A stretch of DNA of 64,000 nucleotides from Gordionus sp. m RMFG-2023 (taxonomy: Eukaryota > Nematomorpha > Gordioida > Chordodea > Parachordodidae). Position 1 is the stretch's first letter. Each line of letters begins with the position of its first letter. Shown here in pieces: positions 46,901 to 61,900 of the stretch. The translations under genes were made by a program, and so were the position numbers. The notes beneath the pieces were generated by a model, which was not told where the DNA came from, made no database searches, and was given only the letters and a program-made list of their open reading frames with translations. Where the stretch lies: contig NC_088775.1 of assembly GCF_954871325.1 (NCBI RefSeq), positions 82,623,561-82,687,560 of the forward strand. The letters are read 5' to 3'.

Positions 46901-49900
46901 TAAATTTTATATTATAGCTTAATAATGGATCTTTTATATAACATATAAATAAATGTGAAAACAATTCGATAATATACCAAAGTACAAAACTAGAAATGGC
47001 CATAGAAAAAAAAGATATTTTTTTGCAGATGTATACCAGATTGTTTTATATTTCTGCAAGGGACCAAGATAAACGTGGTTCTAAGAGTTATGACCCTTTA
47101 TATGGCTAAAATTGATAAAATTTAACATAAACACCATCATATTTAAATTTAATGAATACTTAAATAATAATTTTTATTAAAAAATTATGTTTAAATGAAA
47201 GGCGCTTACTTAAAAAATATTTAAGAGATGGGGGAAGGGGGGGGGGGGTTTATTTAGCACTTAGGTTAATTGCAGGAAAAAAAATTTGAAAAAAAAAAAC
47301 TTTTATTACTAGGGCAATTTTAAGTTTAGTATCCGGTTTTGGGTATTGATCGGGTTTCTATCACATTTATTTATGTCATATTAAAGATCCACTATTGCTA
47401 TATAATAAAATAATTTAAATTATTGCTCTAACTTAATTTATTCTGGAGATATTTGTAAATAATGAAGTAAATTTTGTCAAAAATGTACCATTTTTCCGCT
47501 CTTTAAACTCTCAAATCTTAGCGAGTTAATGGTGTAATGAAGTAAAAAAAATTTTTTTTTATTAATTATAGCATATATTACCAATATAAAAAAATTCTGA
47601 GGGGGATCGGGGTGAAAATCGACTTTGATTGATTTGATATTGAATTCACCATATATATAATATTATATAATAGTTATTAAAATAATAAACCATATGATTG
47701 ATTGATTAATAGATTGGACGTAACCCAATTTGACATGATAATGGATTTTCTTTTACAAAGATTGAAATAACTGTTCATAAAATATTTAAGAAAAATAAAT
47801 ATAGAAAAGACAAATTACGTGATACTTGATAGCCGCACATACTTGTATGCATATATTTAAACATCTTCGGGCTGAAGTTCAAAAGAAATGGGCCAATAAA
47901 GATAGCCCATACATACCCTATAAAAGACAAATTTGGATAACAATTAATAAGGGCACCTTCACCAGGAAAGAACTCACATGATATCAAATTATTAATTTTA
48001 TTTTCCAACCCATAGTCATCTCAACTAATGGTAATTTCTCCCAATCAACATATTCTTTTTTGAAAAATTTAGCACGTAAAATTTTTAACATAACAAACGA
48101 AAAACGCGAGTCAATCTTCCTAAAATAAAAAATACAATTAGAAATTTTTAAACATAATTATACATGTTTTTTAGGTACATTTTTACTATAAGCTCTTTTT
48201 AGAGCCATCGATATTTTTAAAATTTACACTCATTTTTAATATATTTTTTATTATATATATTTATGAATATTTGTTTATTCTTTTTATTTGAAAAAGACGT
48301 AAATGAAACTCTTCATTCCCAAAATTTTTTTTAAAGGTTGGATGGAAATGAGGAATACCTAGCGTAGCTCTATTTTATTCACAACATTAGACGGCGAGAT
48401 GCCTTTTGTAATATTATTATTAAACGCACGATAAATTGTAATTTGTTATTGTGGGATTTCTAAATTTTAAGGGAAACTAGTGATCTGCATCGGGCCTAAT
48501 TTTTCAAGCCTGGCCCGAAATTTTTATTTAAAAGGGGGTGTCTTAGGTCTCTAGTATTAAAATCTTGAAAATAATAGGTCAACACATTTAAATAAACCCA
48601 CTAATCATGAGCTCAAACTAACCCAGTGAGGTTCTATAGTATTAATTGCTCTCCTAAATTCAAAAAAAATTTCCTCAACTCTCTTTTATAATTAAGAAGA
48701 AGAAAATAGAAATAAGGTATATGTATAATACATATTGGAGGGGGGGGGGGGTAGTTGAAATATTTTGCAAGGATGCATTATAAACAAAATGGTGGACGAC
48801 AGCATTCCTTTGCAATGCACATGGAATTACTAAGGAATTGGGAAATGAAGTTAAAATAATTTGGACTGTATTCTACTGAAAAATTGTAACTACTGGAGTC
48901 GTTTGAAGAGCAAGAGCCCCCTTAGAAATATTTTTAGACAATTAAATTTTGCAAAATTGTAATATTTTTTGCATTTTCATGTCCTCTACTTATATTTCAT
49001 ATAAAAAGGTGAATTGTTATTTTTTAAATATAGAATAAATATTACAAATAATTAAGATTATGCTAAATATTCCTTAATTCCGTAATATATCAAGAATTTT
49101 TTATATTTAAACATAATATATAGTAAAAATGTATTCATATACACTAGCTATTTATTCAAAAATCCTATTTCAAAAACGAATAAAGGTATCAAAAAATAAT
49201 ATCATTGAAATTTGCAATTTTTTAGCAAAAAGAAAGTAACTGCCTAGACTACCCATTAGGAGAATTCCTTATCATTCGACAAATAATGCGAAATGTTTTA
49301 AAAGATAACATAAAAAGATTTATTTATATTTACAGTTTTAATAAAAGGGATTTTTTTTTAATTAGCCATGGAGCGCATATATTTACTTATTTATAGTTTT
49401 TTTTTATCAAGAAGCGCTAATTTTATTAAAAGATTTAGGATTCATTCATATTCACGTGATATATTTTATAGAATAAATATGATTAAGTTCATATAGAGGA
49501 AAATTAGATAAATAATAAGAAAATTAAATTTACAATTTTATAAATAGGCTAATTTAATTAAAGGAATTGAAAATTAAATTTTGATAAACATTAAAACATT
49601 GAGAATAAATACCTATAAAAAATGTATTTAATACAAATTTATACCAATTTTTTTCAAACAGCTCCTGTAATTAAGTGATATCTTGCTGGGTATTCAAAGT
49701 TATTGGGTTCATATCCTGATTTCCGAAAAGCTAGGATGGGTTGGAAAAACATAGATGCTGCCCAGTAGGATTAACATATATTTTATAAAAAGAGCGCTTA
49801 CTATCACAATCTTTGTTTTTTTTATTAAAAATTATGGGATTGCCCCGTAATTGTATAAATGGATTCCGATCTCTTCCAAAGCAGTGTATTTTTTTCAACA

Positions 49901-52900
49901 CTTACAACACCAATTCAATTTCTGTAATATGTAGATATGAGTCAGGGCATGATTGAGGCTAAAATGAAATTACTAATTGTTAATAAAATATCTCATATAT
50001 TAAATTACATGCCATTTTTTGTAACTCTACACGGTTACTTCCATCCAAAAGCATTTGATAGATGGCCCACCTATAAGAAAAAATTTTGTGGCCATTTCAA
50101 ATTTTAAAAAGTTATATCTTTCTCGCTTCAAAAAGCAATGGAGGCCATTTTTAAAATAACCAATAAAAAAAATCCTCTGCTAACTGACTAACTCTCAGGC
50201 TATGCCCTATATATATTTGAAATATTAATGGGGAAAAGCAAAGTAAAACGTTTATCAACATGTAACATGCAGTATTTGAAAAATCCTACAAGACGAAAAC
50301 GCTTCAATTTTTAAGATATAAAACGCTTAATCTCAATAAGCTATTACTATTTTAACTTGCGTTGCTTAAATTCCAAATTTACTATTTCTGAGACGTAACC
50401 GGCATTAAAATAATTTAGGTTCTTGAGTTATATTTTTTATCAAATTTTAGCATTTTTTGATTTTAATTATCGGGTTATTATAAGCTCGCTTATTCATATT
50501 CGAGAATTCGGGAATCCGAAGAATATAATAGTCGTTAAGAACGATTTAGATATTAAAGTATTCGACTACTTTATGAGGTCAGTTATTTCTTTAAAGCTAA
50601 GAAAATATTTTAAAAAAATTATTACAATTAAGCTCAATTTTTTTTTAAAAAAATGTATAAAAATATTCAAAAGACGTTTCTGGAGGATTATAAATTTTTG
50701 TTTTTGAATATACTACATATTTGCTAAAAAGATAATGAAAGATTAATTTATTTTTTTTAAGTTATCGATTTTAACTTAATTAAAAAAAAAATTATTTTTT
50801 TATAATATTTAATTTTATTATACAACATATATGTATGTGTATCTTATAAAAAATATTATGTAAAGTTTTATGCTAATTTTTTTTTTAAAACAACCATAAT
50901 GGATATTAAGATTAAATAATAAAGGATGACCGAAAACCTCCCTTTGTGTCGAGAACCACTTGTGACTCACCCCATCGGACGATGTTAATTTATATGTATT
51001 TTTTTTAAATAAAATATAAAAAAACGCTATACGAAGCGAAGCAACTGCTTCCTAAAATCTGCATGGGGGTACAGACCTTTGAAGCAATTAATTCTTAACT
51101 CATATGGGAATATCGTATCCCTATGATGATGGAGTTCATTTTTGCATTTTCTATAAAATCATTCTCAAATTTTTCTCTATAAAATCCTTTTCTATAATAA
51201 TTCTATGTTAAATCATTCTCTATAAACTATATATTCTATAAAAAAATTTCTCTAAAGTTTTCCTATATTAGCATTTTCTATAAAGGTTTCTCTGTAATGA
51301 CGGGATACCCATTTTTGGATTTACAAAAATATATAATTTTTTATATAAATGAATTTAAAACAAAGAAGGTTCATATAAAAAATAGCTAAAGATAAATATA
51401 GCGCACTTGATTCATATAATATGAAGGCTTAGATAAATGAGGAATATCAATCAGGATATTATTGTACATGAATCCTCATAGACACAGTTGACAAATCATA
51501 AGAATAATAGTAATGTTGGTTATTTGATTTCTCGTGATCAAGGCCTGCTAGGGGAACACGCAACAAGAAGGCAATATGATTGGTCTTATAAAACTTACTG
51601 TAGATTCTGAACCTTTGTCCAAATTATATATACATGGATTATAAAAGAAAAGAAGGGATAAAAACAAAAACGATTAAATCCAAACTAATTCCAATCTTTT
51701 ATAGTATAATAATATATTTGAAACTTGAAAAATTTGCTTTATAAAAGAATGAATCTAATAATTGCTTCTTAATTATAGTCGATGGTATATCAGAGTAATG
51801 CTGACAAATTCGTAACGTTTTAATATTAAAATTTTTGGACTTTGATACCCTGGGAGAAAATCCTTCCTCTTGCGTGGGATTATATCGCATAGACATATTG
51901 GCCAAATCAAATAATTATGAAAATTCTATTTCTCAAGCTGGAAACAGCAAAATAAATAGATACTCATTCCTAAAAAATGTTTACTTCGTTAACTTGGTCA
52001 CCAAAACACTTAAAAATTTTGGACATAAGTCCTCATCTAAAATTTATAGAGAAAAAAGCTATTTATTCAATGACAAAATACTTTTATCTGGCAGAATATT
52101 GCCTTAGAAATTTGCAAATCAAATTTTTTATCAATCCATCTATGCAGTTTTTATAGAAATTATTTTTTTTAATTTAAATATCTCATATTTTTATAATATG
52201 GTTTTTAAATTTTATTAATATAGGTTTTATATATGTTATACAGTTTTATATGTAAATTCTTTTATATTTAACATAAAAATTAAAGTAGCTGGTTATATTT
52301 TTTTTAACTTTATGATGTCTTGAGGACAGCATTGACAAATTTAAAGGTTTTTGAAGATCCTATCACCTCTACTATGACTATTGCTACAGTTTTGAGAATA
52401 GAAACATTTTAATTTAATCACTTTGTTTTGGATAAATATTATTGATAACAAGTTTGGACTGAATTGTAAAACATCACGAATATTTTCAAATAAAATTTTA
52501 TAATTAGACAAATAATTGTAACATTTTTAAAATTTAAGATTTTGTAAAAATTTTATGAATAATTCATACTATATACCTTTTAGTAACTTTTGATTTGAAA
52601 TAACAAATCTAATCAAATGTCAATAAAAGACAAGCCCATCATTCAAATATTATTGTAGGATTCATAGAAAAATATCTCAAATTACGAACCCTTTTTCTAA
52701 TTATGGGTTCAGGCAAATATTATAGGATAAATCTCTTTATTCCTATTTTTTTATTGTTGCTCGAAACCTCTATTTACCCAATATTTAGTAAGCCTAGATA
52801 TTTCGCCAGGGCTAAACCTACCCTGTAACATCTACGAGATTTCTTTAGTTATATGTTTTGGCTAATATTAATTTAGCTGGTTTGTCAGAAATTGGCTAAA

Positions 52901-55900
52901 TCGTGATTTCACCATTATACCCATCAATACTAAAAAAAATGCGAAATTCTTGATTCATCAAACAATCCTTAAAAAATAGCCATAAGTATACTTGATATTT
53001 TTTCTTTAAGAATAAAGATATAAATAGGAAGTGATACCTCAGAAAGCATGGAATGAGTTAGCCCTTTTACATATACTATATAGTAGTGCGGCTCATTTAA
53101 GCCGATTTTTAAAAGCAGCTAAATGAATATTTTAGCCATAAAAATATAGATTAAGCCTCGAGATTTCGCCAAAAGAAAAATCTTTAGCTTGTGTAATATT
53201 TTCCTGGATAAAATATTGAGATAGCCGTTTTTAAAAATCGACTCAAATTGAGCCGTTTAACAACAATACATACATATATATATATACATAGGCACAACAT
53301 TTTAATATTTTTAAAATATAATTTGATGTATTAAAACTTGGGCCATTTTTCCTCATCAGAAATATCTAAATTTATTTATACTTAGCGTTCACAACCGATT
53401 ATTATTAATCTTTAAAGACTTGTAAGGTATCAAAATATTCTAACCAATCAACATCACCTTTTAGAGGTTCTGTTCAGATTTAGATTTTTAGTAGTTCAGG
53501 TTTGTTTAGAATTTATAAATCATAACAGTTAACATTGGTTTATCGCAGGTCTATTTAGATCCTTAGGATAAAGGCTATATTTGTAAATTCAAATCTTCAA
53601 TAGATAACCTCATTATTTATATAAAAGAATGAAACTTGAAAGGTATAGATTTAAATAAGCATTCACACTTTAATTTATCGTGGTCTAGACAAGGAAATGA
53701 AAGGCAGGCTCATGCTAGATGGATTAAATGGCTAGTTATAGTATAATGTTCTAAGATATATTATACACCTTGAACATTATTATAATAAATCATATAAAAC
53801 AATGATACAGCACATGGTTTCAACATAGCTCCAAAAACAACCTTGAAACGATTGAATTGAGGATGTTGACATGGATGCCTATTGTAAAAAAATATATAAA
53901 TAAACAAGCGTGTAAAAAAATAGAAGTAGCTGCAATAGATGATTTAAACCACAAGGAAGAGAGATAGACGATGAAATTAGATGTGAGAAGAAAAAAAACC
54001 TAAAGCTATAAATTGAAGAGTTTTATGGAGATAGTTAAAATTATTTAAAATTTATAATACAGCAATCATTAAAATTTCTGAAATAAATATCAAAATTGTA
54101 TCTTGTTTTTAAAAATGATAGATTAAACTGATGATGAAGAAGATAACAAACACGTTATTTAAATTTTTCAAAATTTAAGGATTATAATATTATATTTTCC
54201 ATCATCCTTATTTTCAATACATATGCGAACAACTTTTAGAGTCCATACATTACAATTCTTACTTAACTCCGATTTAATTAGAATATATAGCTTGAGATAA
54301 ATAATTATAACCTTGGACTTGCACTATACTGATTATATAAATAAATTAATTAATGTCCACATGATAAAAAATATATATCTTATCGCCTTCATTTGTCTTA
54401 TTATTTATTTAATTTATATATAACAAAATATATAGTTTTAAAAATAATGATTAATTGCTTAATATTTTATTGATTATCATTATTTCTTGTAAACATTACT
54501 TTAAAAAAAAAATTGACCAGTTTTCATTAGGAGAGACCGGGGATAAGTGACTATCCGGGTTGACTGGCCACCCACTCTAAGTTCTTATTTATGAAATTAT
54601 TTTGTTTATAAATTTCACTAAATACGTATAGTTTGTTTAAGTTGATTTTGATTGATTCAATAAAAAAAAACATTTCTGGTACCCTGTTGAACTAAAATCA
54701 CATTTTAACTTTTTTTAGTACTAGAGGAGAATTTACGCATTTAAATTTTTTATTATTTTATATGTTATAATCTTTACACACTATGCAATATTCATTAAAA
54801 AAAGAAATCAAAATGCTTTATTTATCACTATATAATGGGCCGTTTTAATAATAATAAATATAAAGATAAATAAGTGGCCATGTAAGAGAGAAAGTATGAA
54901 GGAAAGAAAAAAAGAAAAGAAAGAAAGAAAAAATGTATATACCTAAGGAAACTCCATGTTTATTATCAAATTTATTTCGGGAAAAAATATGTGACTAAAA
55001 GAAAGCGTGGCTGGTATGACGTTGTGTTTGTGACATAGATGTAGAGGATATGTTAAATTTTTTTCCGTTTTTTGTCATTAGATAAAATAGTCCCCGATCT
55101 TACCCCTTTCATCTAACAATTCTATTCATCACGATAGTACTTGTAGTTAAACTCAATGACGCGATAAGATAATTTAATCTAGTGATTAGCCCCTCATCCC
55201 AATAATTTCTATACAATAGCTAAATTGGAAATAAATTCAATTGGAGAGGGGATTGCACAATGAGGGAATATGAAAGATCCTTTAGTCGGAGTACTTTGAT
55301 ATAGTTTTTTTTTGACGATTTAGAATCTTTATTACGAATTTATAATATAAGCAAGAAAAAAAGGGGCACGATATCGTTTCCATAGCTATATGACAGCAAA
55401 TCAAATACAGTTTTATAAAGAGTGATATTATTCGAGTTATACCCTAAAAGATAGAAACTACTGACCATAATTGGGTAATTTCTATATTTTTATTCGTTTA
55501 AGCTAAAGCTTGCTAAAATATCTGCTAATCCCAATTTTTAGTTGAAAACGATCAATTTGGCCTCGGGGTTTCCCTAAAAAAAATATAGCTGCTCAAATTT
55601 GAAAGAAACTAATATAAATTAAACCAACTTATATGTTAATAAATTTTTTCCGGCACGCGTCTATAGATTGGAATTAGCTGCCATATGGTCATTACCTAAC
55701 TATAGTGAACACACCCTGAGACGATGCAAAATATCATAATATTTTGCCTTTAAAAAAATTTATGGATCAGGATAAGAAATAAATTTTATATAGATTATTA
55801 GGGATATTTTTATATAAAATAATTATTGGGGGGAGGAGGGGGGGGGGGGTTCTACTTTATTGGTTGTAACTGACTATATCAAAATGAGTTCTAAAATTGA

Positions 55901-58900
55901 TTATCATAAATATAGTTAGAAGAATTATTCTACCTATTATGATATCCGAAATTTAGTTGGTAGTAAAAATACTAACTTTTTTAAAAATTCTTTTGGTTTG
56001 AAAATATTCTGAATTTTTCACCAAGAAAAAAACTGAGAAGTGTAAGGGATTCCAAGTTTTTCTTCCTTTTTTTAGCAGTTTCTTTCCCCATTTATACCCT
56101 TTAAAATCTTCTTTTTTTTAATTAGGAAATATTCGATAAGAAAATCAATCCCCACATATAGATTACTGACATAAAACCTCTAACAATAACAAATTACAGT
56201 AATGATTATTTAACCATGTTAAATTAAATTGTTAGCTGCGTTGACATTATTTTGACATTTCGTTAACTAAAATTGAGAATAAATCTGGGTCCTTAGACAA
56301 ATTAAAGTAGCAAATGCCAAAATTCATGATTTGTTTAAAGATGGATGACCAGAATTAAATTTAGTTTATGATATTATTATAAAATGATCCTTTTTTGTGT
56401 AGTTTAATAGATTTAATTTAAAATAACCTCTTGTTAACTGAAATTTTATATTATATTGAGAATCCTGATAATGTGAAATAAAATGGTATATGTTTAATTT
56501 TATTTACTTTTTTTTTGATAATTTTTAGAATATATTATATCAAATTAAAATATCATTAGTATAGTTAAATTAATACATCTATATAGCCTTTATATGGTAT
56601 ATATATTTTTTTACTCATAATTTTTTAATATTATACTCAAACGACTTTTCCTCTTTATATTTAAATACTATATTACACTAAAAGTATTAACACTCAAAAT
56701 GTTAAACAAATAAGTAACCTTTATGTCTTTTCGTTTCCTAGTTGTATTTCCTTTTCTAAGAAACGAATATTTTTCTTGACGTATTTAATTAAAACATTAC
56801 TTTCGCCAAAAAAAATCGATAAGATTATCTCTAAATGAATAAACTATACAATGTAAAGTTAAATTTTTTTTTAAATAACTTAAAATTTTAAAGAATAATT
56901 AATTAATTTTGATGATCATTTTTTATATTGTTTTATTCCTATTTTTTAAAAAAATAAATTTAAATATTATAATACAAATTTATACATATCATGAAACTAT
57001 TCTTATCATTACTTCTTTAAAATTTATATGTAATATGACTATGAGTCTTATCACTTGTGGATTGTAGGGATAGGGATAAAAAATATTTTTGCAAATTTTT
57101 TATTTTCACAAATCATTTAAATAAAATCAAAAATACAAATAATAGACCATCAAGCATTCATGAACATTCTTTAAAGTGAACAGGATGCTCATGAACAGTG
57201 AAACCTATAATTTCTGAGCGATAAAAAAAATCCCCCCCCCCTCCCTAAAAAATATACTCCACTCCATTATTTTTTGACCTCCATTATTTTTTGACTCCCC
57301 AACCTCAAATATTAATTTCAATAATTTTTATTGCATCAATGCTTAATATATAATATAAATAAAAATATATACTTTAAAATACATTTTTAAATGAATAATT
57401 TAAAAAAATTAGGGGAAGAGAAAGCGAAAGAATTTATAATTTCGTCAATATCTAATTGTTTAAGTAAATTTTGTGCATTGATATAATGGTTAAATTATTA
57501 AGAACCGGATCTTTCATGAAACTACAAAACTTGTTTTATTTAATCATAAACATTAAAGCATTGGTATATGTGCCAAAAATTGCTTTCTTTTTAAATTTTA
57601 AATGAATAATATTATTTCTTGTAGATGGCTGCCTTATCTCAAATTGAAAGAAATCAAGGAAGTCTTCTAACATTATTACTATTTGTTATTAACATAATGA
57701 TGATTTTTCATAAGAAAAACTATTTTAAAATTATAGGGTAAGATAATTGCAACCTTCACTTATATATGGAGTTACCAACAAAATTTCGACCTTTAATTTT
57801 CAATCCCGGGGCTTATATCTTCTGGGCTGCAAAAATCCTCAGAAGATAAATTACTTGGAAATTAAAGAAAAATAGCTATCCACGAGCAAAAAATATAATT
57901 CTTAAAAATTGGAAAAAAGGCCATAAACGACAAAAACCATTTTTTAAATACATTCTATTTCTCTAATCTTTTAATTTTACCCTATCCTCCCCCAAGAGGG
58001 TTTTAAAATGAGTCCCTATGTGATCGAACTCCATATTACCTCAGCCCATATCTGTAACTTCTCAGTGAGCCATACCTGTCACTTAAATAATATTATTTTT
58101 TTTGATATCAACTTAATATTTCAAAAATAAAAATTAAAAAAAATGGAGACTTTTGTCCTCATTTTTCCATTTTTAGAGAATTTTTATCAAGGATAATTGT
58201 GTCCGAAGATTTTTGACCCTGTAATTTTTGTCAGATCACCAAAATTTTTGGACTCGCCTAGAGCAGCTAAAATCAGTTTATCTTCCAAGCTAGTTAGTAC
58301 TATTTATAAATTTGATAAGCACCATTCGTGTAGGAATTAAATTAAATGCATATTTTGAGTGGTGATAGAGCCTCTGACTAGTGAAAAAGGCTCACGGTTT
58401 GGTTGACCGGATCAGACCGATACAAGTCCTGACCATGGTCCTGATTAAAAAGACCTTTTCAAGACCTGTCTATAAATGTTTTTTGATATTTTAAAATAGT
58501 TTTTACCAATGTAATTCTTTGCTTCAACATTTTATTGTATATTTTATATTAAAGATATCAAATCAAAATATGAATAATATAATAAAAAATACAAATATTT
58601 AATTGCAAATTTCTTCTTTGACTAACTTTTCGTTTCATAGTATATTGCAATATAAAAAAAAGAAATAAATCACAAAAACTAAAGTAACTCCTCTAGAAAT
58701 GTAATATAAAATAGAATATACATAAAAATTTACTAAAATATTATATGAATTAAATAGTAAGAAAAATTTAAATAATAAAGGTCCATACAGCGGTTTTTGA
58801 AAAAAGACGGGGCCTTCAATCTGTCTGGTCCAAGACCGATAGGAATTTTGGTGACTGGTGACTAAGAAAATTAATGAGAATAAGATAGTATTTATAATTT

Positions 58901-61900
58901 TTTTATCATTTAATTTTACATCATTATATTTGCATTTTAATTGGAAGCTATAAATAAACTCGCATTAAAATACTAAATATATACTTCGTATTTGTTGTAT
59001 GAAGGTGTGGGAATACAATTTAATTAGAATGAGACCAACCATTTGTGTTGTAATTTTATCATTTTATTTTTAGTTTCCTAAAAATTCAAATCCTTTTTTT
59101 TAAACTTTAAAAAAAAATATTTAGGCTTCTTAATGCTCCCACTGTATATAGTTGCCGCTTTTTATAGCAAATATTACACCTTGATGGAAAAATGCAATAT
59201 TTTTATCATAGTTTCGTTTATCAACAGCGTGACTGGTGTATGTTGCGCTTACACAAACATGGGTATATCTATCGATAGATATAGATCAATCGTTCAATCA
59301 AACGTCAAAACCAAGTTTTCGAGACGAATATGTCTCAATATGATAGCTGGAATCTGGCTTATATCTATATTATATAGTGTGCCAGAGCTGATTATTTTGA
59401 TCACTAAAAAGAACAAAAATTATCAAGATTATTTGATAGATAAACAAGAACCCCATGTCATAGAATCCATTCAAATAAATTCCGACTTTTCCAGGGTAGT
59501 GATATCCTCGAACCCACAACTACGGAGTCATAATATACCCAATGAATTATATCTTTTGAACTTTGGGAGGAAAAGTAAGGCGGACTTTTATATGATCTCA
59601 AACTTTAATCAGATCAATTATGGGGATACATTCAATGCAAATTTAAATAAAACTTTTGACCCCATTGATACCATTTTTGATGAGGTTTGGACGTATAATA
59701 AAATTACGAAGATTAAAAGAGCCCAAGAAAACTCGAACGAAATAAAGAAAAAACTTAAGGACTTGATCATATCGGCTTCCAGCGATCGACCGAATGTTCC
59801 CGCGAAAGATTTGATATATAATGACTTAAATGAGCTTATTATTTTTGACCAGTTATGTGTTAGCAATGATACAACTATCCGCAAATACGTGTATTATTGT
59901 CGTAAACCCTTAAATAAATATGTAAGATTCTTGAACATCATGTTTTCATTCGTAAACGATTCAAAACAAATTTCGTTGTCTTCGTTCAATTCCCAAGATT
60001 CTAAAAATAATTTGCCACCCAGTGCCGGTTATCCTAATTCAACAAAAAAATTATCTATTATCTCGAAGTACAACAGCTCAACTATCATATATTTGCAAAT
60101 GTATAAAAGTCTTCCATTAAAAGCGGAAAAGTCTCACATAATAAACTTTGAAACTGGTTTCGAATGTTTCCTAAGTAACAGAGAAAATATAATTAGCGTA
60201 GCGTTGCAAATGATAGTCGGATGTACCCTTCCACTGTCGGTCGCGAGTATATTATACGTCCACATTGTTTGCTACTTATGGAAAAACAATATCAAAATTA
60301 ACTCTATAAGGGCGAGATGTATTAGAGCTTTACAAGTATTATTATTATTATATATATATATATATATATACTCATCTAATAAATAAATTTCTTCTTTAAA
60401 TTAGCCAGATTTTGCCAAACAACTCCACTTATCTGGAGGATTTCATTGCAAATTTAGCTCAACCGAATAATGAATTTTATTCGAAATGCACTTGAGGTAG
60501 ACTATTAAGATTAAATCCTCTAGAATCATGTACTCCCTATTTTGTATAAAATATAAATTAAAACGTTTGTTTAAGAAGAAAATTAATTATGGAACCATAA
60601 TTTAAATATTCTTAATTTATGAAATTATATGATAGAAATATGATTTTATATTCGTTTTTTATTATCTATTATAAAAGATGATTTTTTTTATAAAGCCAAA
60701 ATGTATTAATGAACAGCTACATTCAGCAATCCTAACCCAACTAAGCGCTAAAAATTTGTTGCCAAACCTGAATCGGCTTCTAAATAGGTGTGTTAACGGG
60801 TTTGAACCTTTTGATATTCTAATTCTTTCTAAAGAATTATATTAATCAATTTTAATTGAATTGCAACTAGTTTTAGATATTTTTATTATATTTCTATTCG
60901 AAGGTGTCAGTACCCAAGTTAGCATATATATGAGTTCCCAATAAATTCGCTCTTTTTCCTTAATTAGACAGAAGAGTATATTTGTCATAATATAAAAATT
61001 TTGAATTAATATATTTGAACGACGTGCAATAACAATATTATACATGCTAGTTGTATATATGTGAACTTTTATAACAAAATTTCAAAAAAAAATGTGCCTC
61101 TCTCTACATAATTCCATAAGTTTGTATGCGAAAAAGTTCGAATCGGTTTTTAAAGGTTTAAACCAAATCTGAATCACACTCTTATTTATTAACCTAAACC
61201 TAAACAAAGCATATATTTAAGGTTCGGTCACTAGCATCTCCATTCTTATTTTGAGACAATAAAGCCCACACATATGTTGCTTTATTATGATTTTTCTTAA
61301 TTAATCATTTTCGGGAAAAAGTTACATCTGGAGTGCGCCACAAATTGAATGGATTGTTTTATATCATCTAATCCAATTGACCAAATAAACCCCTATTTCT
61401 TAATATTTCCCCCTCGTGAACCAGAGATTTCATAAAATCTTTTTTTCTTTTTTTTATAATTTTAGAGGTGTCCTTCCCGAAATGTTTTTCGAGCTCTATT
61501 TTTTTTATATATATTTATTCACAAAATTTATTTTTATTTAAATAGATTTTGGCCATTCAAAGAAGCTTAAGGGCTATTAAGATGATGATTGCCCTCCTCA
61601 TTTTATATTCCATGTGCTCCGTCCCCTTTTACGTTCTAGCCATATTGGAGTTGGTGGATCATCTAGATTTTTCCTTTAATTACTTTCATCTCCACAACAT
61701 ATTAATCCTCACGGATCACTGGTTTCACGTCGGCCTTTACCTATATTTTAACAAGACTTACCGAAAGGCGTTTTGCCGAACGTTCGAACAATTATTTTAC
61801 TACTTATATACGTTAACCATAAGCACTTTCAGATCTTCGTGTATATATCAAGGACATCATTCGGATCAGGAGAGAAAGGTATTGTTACGAGAATCAAAGC

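Larger units (their letters stand above)
25955..59124 (+). other. Inferred 33,170-bp intron 1 of the GPCR gene
   Basis: Inferred from complementary exon content, matching phase and GT-AG ends. It contains hAT copies 2 and 3, a hAT fragment, at least seven MITE copies, the split MITE with its inserted element, the 1-kb fold-back and many poly-G runs. Stretches 29637-29913, 30048-31149, 31401-32844, 34810-39565, 41881-43291, 45552-46481, 47951-49659 and 53268-59124 hold no recognisable gene. I cannot exclude a small unrelated gene or an extra exon inside it. Confidence 0.7.

Noticed and set aside
47775-48008. 77-codon minus-strand frame next to the fold-back element
   Set aside because: It overlaps the diverged repeat at 47815-47950 in a frame not shared with its partner, and no domain is seen.
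60336-60386. Continuation of GPCR exon 2 into L-L-L-L-Y-I-Y-I-Y
   Set aside because: This is read-through of the donor GTATTA into a TA microsatellite. Exon 3 continues the third loop and TM6 in the same phase.
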